This document shows, in pieces, positions 60,844-64,000 of a stretch of 64,000 bases of DNA. Every line of letters begins with the position of its first letter. The first letter of the stretch is position 1. Under the pieces are notes generated by a model that was given only the letters and a program-made list of their open reading frames with translations, made no database searches and had not been told where the DNA came from. A program made the position numbers and the translations under genes. This stretch comes from Rhodococcus ruber NBRC 15591 (GTDB lineage Bacteria; Actinomycetota; Actinomycetes; Mycobacteriales; Mycobacteriaceae). The DNA lies in the NCBI RefSeq assembly GCF_001894945.1, contig NZ_BCXE01000027.1:17516-81515 (forward strand), read 5' to 3'.

Positions 60844-60872
60844 GCGGCGCTGCACCTTCGGTGCGGCGCCGC
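60844..60872 (+). terminator. Hairpin terminator of cspA
   Basis: GCGGCGCTGCACC (60844-60856) pairs with GGTGCGGCGCCGC (60860-60872) over 13 bp with one G-U pair and a TTC loop, followed by TGCTGCTTTC. Position right after cspA supports an intrinsic terminator. Confidence 0.75.
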
Positions 60873-61018
60873 TGCTGCTTTCGGTCCAGGTCACAACCCA
60901 TTGGGCAGTTCGTCTCTTTTGTCCTACCATTCGGTAACATTCCGGCGCGTCGCGGGCATACGCATGTGGGAACCGTGATGTTCGGGGGATGGGCGAGACA
61001 ACCAGGGGGTTGGTGTAG

Positions 61019-62170
61019 ATGGTGGGGGACGGTGCCGCTGTGGCGCAGTGGCGGGACCGCAAGCGATACCTGTGGCTGTGCGGGCTCGCCGTCCCGCTGA
61101 GCCCGTTCGTCGCGTGGGTGCTCGTCGAGTACCTGCGTCTGGGACTCTTCTGGGCGTTCGGCGCGCTGCTGATCGCGGTGATCGTCCCGCTCGTCGATCG
61201 ATTCACCGGCGTCGACAAGGCCAACCCGCCGGAAGAACTCGTGCGTGAGCTCGAGGAGGACCGGTACTACCGCTGGTGCACCTACCTGTACCTGCCGCTG
61301 CAGTACGCCGGTCTCGTCTTCGCCTGCTGGGTCTGGACCGTCGCGCCGATGGGCTGGCCCGAGCGGTTCGCGATGGCCGCCACCGTCGGCGTGGTCGGCG
61401 GCGTCGGCATCAACGCCGCGCACGAGCTCGGGCACAAGCGCACCGACCTCGAACGCCGGCTCGCCAAGATCGCCCTCGCCCAGTCCGGGTACGGGCATTT
61501 CTTCGTCGAACACAACCACGGTCACCATCTGCGCGTCGCCACCCCAGAGGACGCCGCGACGGCCCGGTTCGGCGAGACGTACTGGAAGTTCCTGCCGCGC
61601 TCGGTGTTCGGTGGCGTCCGGTCGGGCTGGCGGTACGAGCGCGACCGCCTGGCCCGTCGCGGGCTGCCCTGGTGGAGTCCCCGCAACAACGTCCTGAACG
61701 CCTGGGCGCTGACCGTCGTGCTGTACGCCGGGCTGATCGCGGTGTTCGGGTGGTCCGTCGCGCCGTGGCTGATCGTGCAGGCGGTCCTGGCGGTGATGTT
61801 CCTCGAGGCCGCCAACTACCTCGAGCACTACGGCCTGCTGCGCGAGCAGCGACCCGACGGTTCCTACGTGCGTGTGGCGCCCCGGCACAGCTGGAACAGC
61901 GACCACAGCTGCAGCAACCTGTTCCTCTACCACCTGCAGCGGCACAGCGACCACCACGCCAATCCGCTGCGGCGCTACCAGACGCTGCGCACGATGGAGG
62001 AGGCGCCGCAGCTGCCCGCCGGCTACGCCGTCATGATCCTGCTGTCGTTCGTTCCGCCGCTGTGGCGCAAGGTGATGGACCCGCGACTGCTCGACCACTA
62101 CGACGGTGACGTCTCGCGCGTGAACCTCGATCCCGCACGTCGCGAGGAGCTCATCGCCCGGCACAGCTGA
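61019..62170 (+). CDS. alkB: Alkane 1-monooxygenase AlkB (orphan type)
   Basis: 383 aa, ATG after CAGGGGGTTGG. Six TM helices and the diiron histidine boxes of integral-membrane hydroxylases: NAAHELGHKR, EHNHGHHLRVATPEDAATAR, LQRHSDHHANP, plus the AlkB signature NYLEHYGLLR. These separate AlkB from fatty-acid desaturases. It hydroxylates medium-chain n-alkanes to 1-alcohols with electrons from rubredoxin. Unlike the classical alkB1 and alkB2 operons of Rhodococcus, no rubredoxin, rubredoxin reductase or TetR regulator follows, so electrons must come from a rubredoxin encoded elsewhere. A hairpin at 62188-62221 follows. Confidence 0.92.
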   Translation: MVGDGAAVAQWRDRKRYLWLCGLAVPLSPFVAWVLVEYLRLGLFWAFGALLIAVIVPLVDRFTGVDKANPPEELVRELEEDRYYRWCTYLYLPLQYAGLVFACWVWTVAPMGWPERFAMAATVGVVGGVGINAAHELGHKRTDLERRLAKIALAQSGYGHFFVEHNHGHHLRVATPEDAATARFGETYWKFLPRSVFGGVRSGWRYERDRLARRGLPWWSPRNNVLNAWALTVVLYAGLIAVFGWSVAPWLIVQAVLAVMFLEAANYLEHYGLLREQRPDGSYVRVAPRHSWNSDHSCSNLFLYHLQRHSDHHANPLRRYQTLRTMEEAPQLPAGYAVMILLSFVPPLWRKVMDPRLLDHYDGDVSRVNLDPARREELIARHS

Positions 62171-62187
62171 CACCCGTATCCGGATGC

Positions 62188-62221
62188 TTGCACCCGATGC
62201 GGCCGTCGAATTCGGGTGCAA
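62188..62221. repeat. TTGCACCCGA inverted repeat after alkB
   Basis: TTGCACCCGA (62188-62197) and TCGGGTGCAA (62212-62221) form a perfect 10-bp stem with a 14 nt loop, 17 nt after the alkB stop. It could terminate alkB. TATCCGG direct repeats flank it at 62177-62183 and 62230-62236. The same TTGCACCC/GGGTGCAA words recur after the next gene at 63289-63344. Confidence 0.75.
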
Positions 62222-62336
62222 GGACGCGATATCCGGCGCAAGCTCGGCTGTCCACAACCGGGCGATCCATCCACAGATCGAGTCGGTCCCGCCGTCGTCG
62301 CAGTGTGCGCCCGGCCCGATACGGCACTGTGACCGC

Positions 62337-63281
62337 ATGGGCGACGAACACGACATCATCCGGCGCGCTGCGGCCCTCGAGCGGGGCGTCAGCGATCGCG
62401 AGATCCGGCGACTGTGCGGGCGCGGGCACTGGCACCGCGTCCACCGCGGCGCTTACCTGCCGGCCGAGAGTTATTCGCAGCTCGACGAATACGGCCGCCA
62501 CCACCGCCGGGCCGTCGCGGTGGCCGGGGCGATCCGTTCCGACGCCGCGCTCAGCCACGTCTCGGCCGCCGTCCTGCACGGCCTCGCCCTGTGGCACACC
62601 CCGCTGGACGACGTCCACCTGACCCGCAACCGCGCCGGGGGAGCGAAGCGCACGCCGGGACGGAACCTGCATGCGTCGCCGTTCGCTCCCGACGAGGTCA
62701 CCGAGATCGACGGAGCGCGCGTGCTGACCGTCGCGCGCACCGTCGCCGACCTCGCCCGCACCCTTCCGTTCGAGCAGGCCGTCGTCGCAGGGGACCACGC
62801 CCTGCACACGTGCGGGATCTCCGTCGCCGACGTGACCGATGCGCTGGCGCGCAACGTCCGCCACCCCGGTCATGCGAAGGGCCTGCGCGCGGCGCAGTTC
62901 ATGGACGGACGGAGCGAGAGCGTCGGCGAGTCCCGCAGCCGCGTGCTGTTCGTCCGCGCCGGACTTCCGATACCACTGACCCAGGCGACGGTCCACGACG
63001 CCCGGGGACGGTGGCTGGCCCGGGTCGATTTCCTGCTCCCGGACCACGGCGTGATCGGTGAGTTCGACGGACGCGTGAAGTACCGGGGCGACGACGTCGC
63101 GCCGGAGGAGACGGTGTGGCGGGAGAAGCAGCGTGAGGATCGTCTGCGCGACGCCGGCTGGACCGTGGTGCGCTGGGTGTGGGACGAGCTGGCCGTACCC
63201 CTGGTGGTCGCCGACCGCATCCGGGAGGCGATCACGCGGGCCGCGCGGGGCCCGCGGCCCACCGGGACGTTCAGGGTCTGA
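62337..63281 (+). CDS. AbiEi-like N-terminus with PD-(D/E)XK (DUF559-like) C-terminus
   Basis: 314 aa. ATG 62337 chosen as the beginning of the recognisable domain. Residues ~5-45 form the winged-helix-like head of type IV antitoxin AbiEi proteins (AALERGVSDREIRRL, HRVHRGAYLPA). Residues ~230-300 match a very-short-patch-repair/DUF559-like endonuclease core: VDFLLPDHGVIGEFDGRVKY gives the Asp and E-x-D-G-x-x-K active-site pattern, followed by KQREDRLRDAGWTVVRW. Such stand-alone genes are abundant in mycolata; the function is unproven and no AbiEii-type toxin gene is adjacent. TTGCACCC-type inverted repeats flank it on both sides. Confidence 0.8.
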   Translation: MGDEHDIIRRAAALERGVSDREIRRLCGRGHWHRVHRGAYLPAESYSQLDEYGRHHRRAVAVAGAIRSDAALSHVSAAVLHGLALWHTPLDDVHLTRNRAGGAKRTPGRNLHASPFAPDEVTEIDGARVLTVARTVADLARTLPFEQAVVAGDHALHTCGISVADVTDALARNVRHPGHAKGLRAAQFMDGRSESVGESRSRVLFVRAGLPIPLTQATVHDARGRWLARVDFLLPDHGVIGEFDGRVKYRGDDVAPEETVWREKQREDRLRDAGWTVVRWVWDELAVPLVVADRIREAITRAARGPRPTGTFRV

Positions 63282-63288
63282 GGTCGAG

Positions 63289-63344
63289 CTTGCACCCGTC
63301 GTCGCGTGCTTGCCCCCGCTGTGGGCGTACGCAAGGGGTGCAAG
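63289..63344. repeat. TTGCACCC inverted repeat after the AbiEi-like gene
   Basis: CTTGCACCC (63289-63297) is the complement of GGGTGCAAG (63336-63344), with an inner CTTGC/GCAAG pair. GGGTGCAAGGACG at 63336-63348 is identical to 62214-62226 on the other side of the gene. Confidence 0.75.
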
Positions 63345-63378
63345 GACGGTAGAAAGGGTGTCTGCTCGGGAAGACGAC

Positions 63379-63407
63379 GACGCCCCCCACACGAGGTGGG
63401 GGGCGTC
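63379..63407 (-). terminator. Strong hairpin terminator
   Basis: GACGCCCCCCAC (63379-63390) and GTGGGGGGCGTC (63396-63407) form a perfect 12-bp stem with a five-base loop, 7 nt beyond the stop of the minus-strand Ala/Pro-rich gene. It may work in both directions. Confidence 0.85.
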
Positions 63408-63414
63408 GCTGGCG

Positions 63415-64000
63415 TTACGAGCGCCGGCCGGGGGCCTTGGCGCCGGACCGGAAGCCCAGCGCGCCGGGCTTGGCCTGCGGGGGAGCCGGGGACTCGGCGC
63501 CATTGGTCGGCGAGGCCTCGGCGCCATTGGTCGGCGTTGCCTCCGCACCGTTGGTCGGCGTTGCCTCCGCGCCGTTGGTCGACTGCGTCTCGGGCTCCGG
63601 TGCCTTCTCCGGCGGGGCGTCCGGATCGGGTGCCTCACCCGGGGGTGCGTGCGCCGGTTCCGGTGCCTTTTCGGGGGCCGCGGGCTTCTCAGCCGGCTCG
63701 GGCTTTCCAGCCGGCTCGGACTTCTCGGCTGGAGCTGTCGGCGCGGCGGCCTTGCGGGCGCCGGGAGCCTTTGCTCCACCCTTGAAGGCCAGGCCGCCCG
63801 GCTTCGCCTTCGGCGGCTCGGGAGCCGTCGAAGTCTCGGCAGCGGGTGCTTCCGTAGCCGGTGCTTCCGCAGCGGGTGCTTCCGCGGAGGCGGGAGCCTC
63901 GGTGGCGGGAGCCTTGGCGGCCGGAGCCGCCGGGGCGGCCTTCTTGGCGCCCGGGGCCTTGAGCCCGCCCTTCATCTGCAGCCCGCCCGGCTTGGCCTTC
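63415..64000 (-). CDS. C-terminal part of an Ala/Pro-rich repeat protein (runs off the window)
   Basis: The frame is open to the window end, so the true start lies beyond 64000; about 195 C-terminal residues are visible. Composition is Ala, Pro, Glu, Lys with two kinds of repeat: three copies of a (K/Q)AKPG(G/A)L...GGxKAPG module (window edge, middle and C-terminus) and four copies of TNGAEA(T/S)P. It should be largely disordered. In M. tuberculosis the gene next to the aspC homologue encodes an iron-sulfur reductase (Rv0338c). I infer, with low certainty, that this is the extended tail of the rhodococcal counterpart, displaced from aspC by cspA, alkB and the AbiEi-like gene. Confidence 0.7.
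   Translation of the reverse strand, partial: KAKPGGLQMKGGLKAPGAKKAAPAAPAAKAPATEAPASAEAPAAEAPATEAPAAETSTAPEPPKAKPGGLAFKGGAKAPGARKAAAPTAPAEKSEPAGKPEPAEKPAAPEKAPEPAHAPPGEAPDPDAPPEKAPEPETQSTNGAEATPTNGAEATPTNGAEASPTNGAESPAPPQAKPGALGFRSGAKAPGRRS

Overview
This 64 kb window is high-GC actinobacterial DNA. It most likely comes from a mycolic-acid-containing genus, with Rhodococcus the best guess and close relatives such as Gordonia or Nocardia possible. The evidence is a six-cytosine (6C-type) small RNA, an alanine aminotransferase very like mycobacterial Rv0337c, an orphan AlkB alkane hydroxylase, an Rv3264c-type mannose-1-phosphate guanylyltransferase, and GTG/TTG starts with ATGA-coupled operons. 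No rRNA, tRNA, CRISPR array, replication origin or intact insertion sequence was seen.

Layout. (1) 49-6528, minus strand: a tight four-gene operon with a BcsB-like exported protein, a polytopic membrane protein, a BcsA/XagB-like processive family-2 glycosyltransferase and a GT-C membrane glycosyltransferase. It looks like a cellulose-synthase-like polysaccharide machine without a PilZ domain. (2) 6610-10927: a frameshifted transposase tail, an unknown lipoprotein, small membrane and exported proteins, the 6C RNA and a SelT/SelW-type protein. (3) 11036-15778: sugar-nucleotide supply for GDP-mannose (ManB, ManA), UDP-glucuronate (Ugd) and UDP-glucose (GalU). (4) 16579-28310: a Wzx/Wzy-type polysaccharide locus with an initiating phosphoglycosyltransferase, a second Ugd, three glycosyltransferases, a flippase, a polymerase, a DUF2264 protein and an acetyltransferase. 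From about 18.12 kb to 28.3 kb the DNA is visibly poorer in GC than both flanks, as expected of an acquired cassette.

(5) 28532-51888: a small membrane protein, a DUF4012 membrane protein and a giant six-module non-ribosomal peptide synthetase (about 6294 aa, C-A-T x6 plus thioesterase). The NRPS stop codon overlaps the start of a Wzz/BY-kinase gene, which converges on a low-molecular-weight tyrosine phosphatase gene. Making a (probably acylated) peptide and controlling capsule length are therefore genetically coupled. Three of the six adenylation domains carry an extra 15-codon palindromic insert at exactly the same position. A fifth has lost part of its core and carries a Ser/Thr/Ala tandem repeat there.

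(6) 52043-58829: an Hsp70-like membrane-anchored protein, an anti-sigma-type ATPase, a response regulator / CHASE3 histidine kinase / receiver-PP2C phosphatase operon (partner-switching stress control), and a YibE/F-type membrane protein. (7) 59206-64000: alanine aminotransferase, cold-shock protein, AlkB, an AbiEi/PD-(D/E)XK-like protein bracketed by TTGCACCC repeats, and the tail of an Ala/Pro-rich protein running off the window.

As a whole the window is a cell-envelope polysaccharide region: precursors, assembly, chain-length kinase and phosphatase, and a translationally coupled lipopeptide-type NRPS, followed by stress-signalling and metabolic genes. The coupled NRPS plus Wzz kinase unit, with palindromic inserts inside the NRPS, is the most likely place for undescribed biology.
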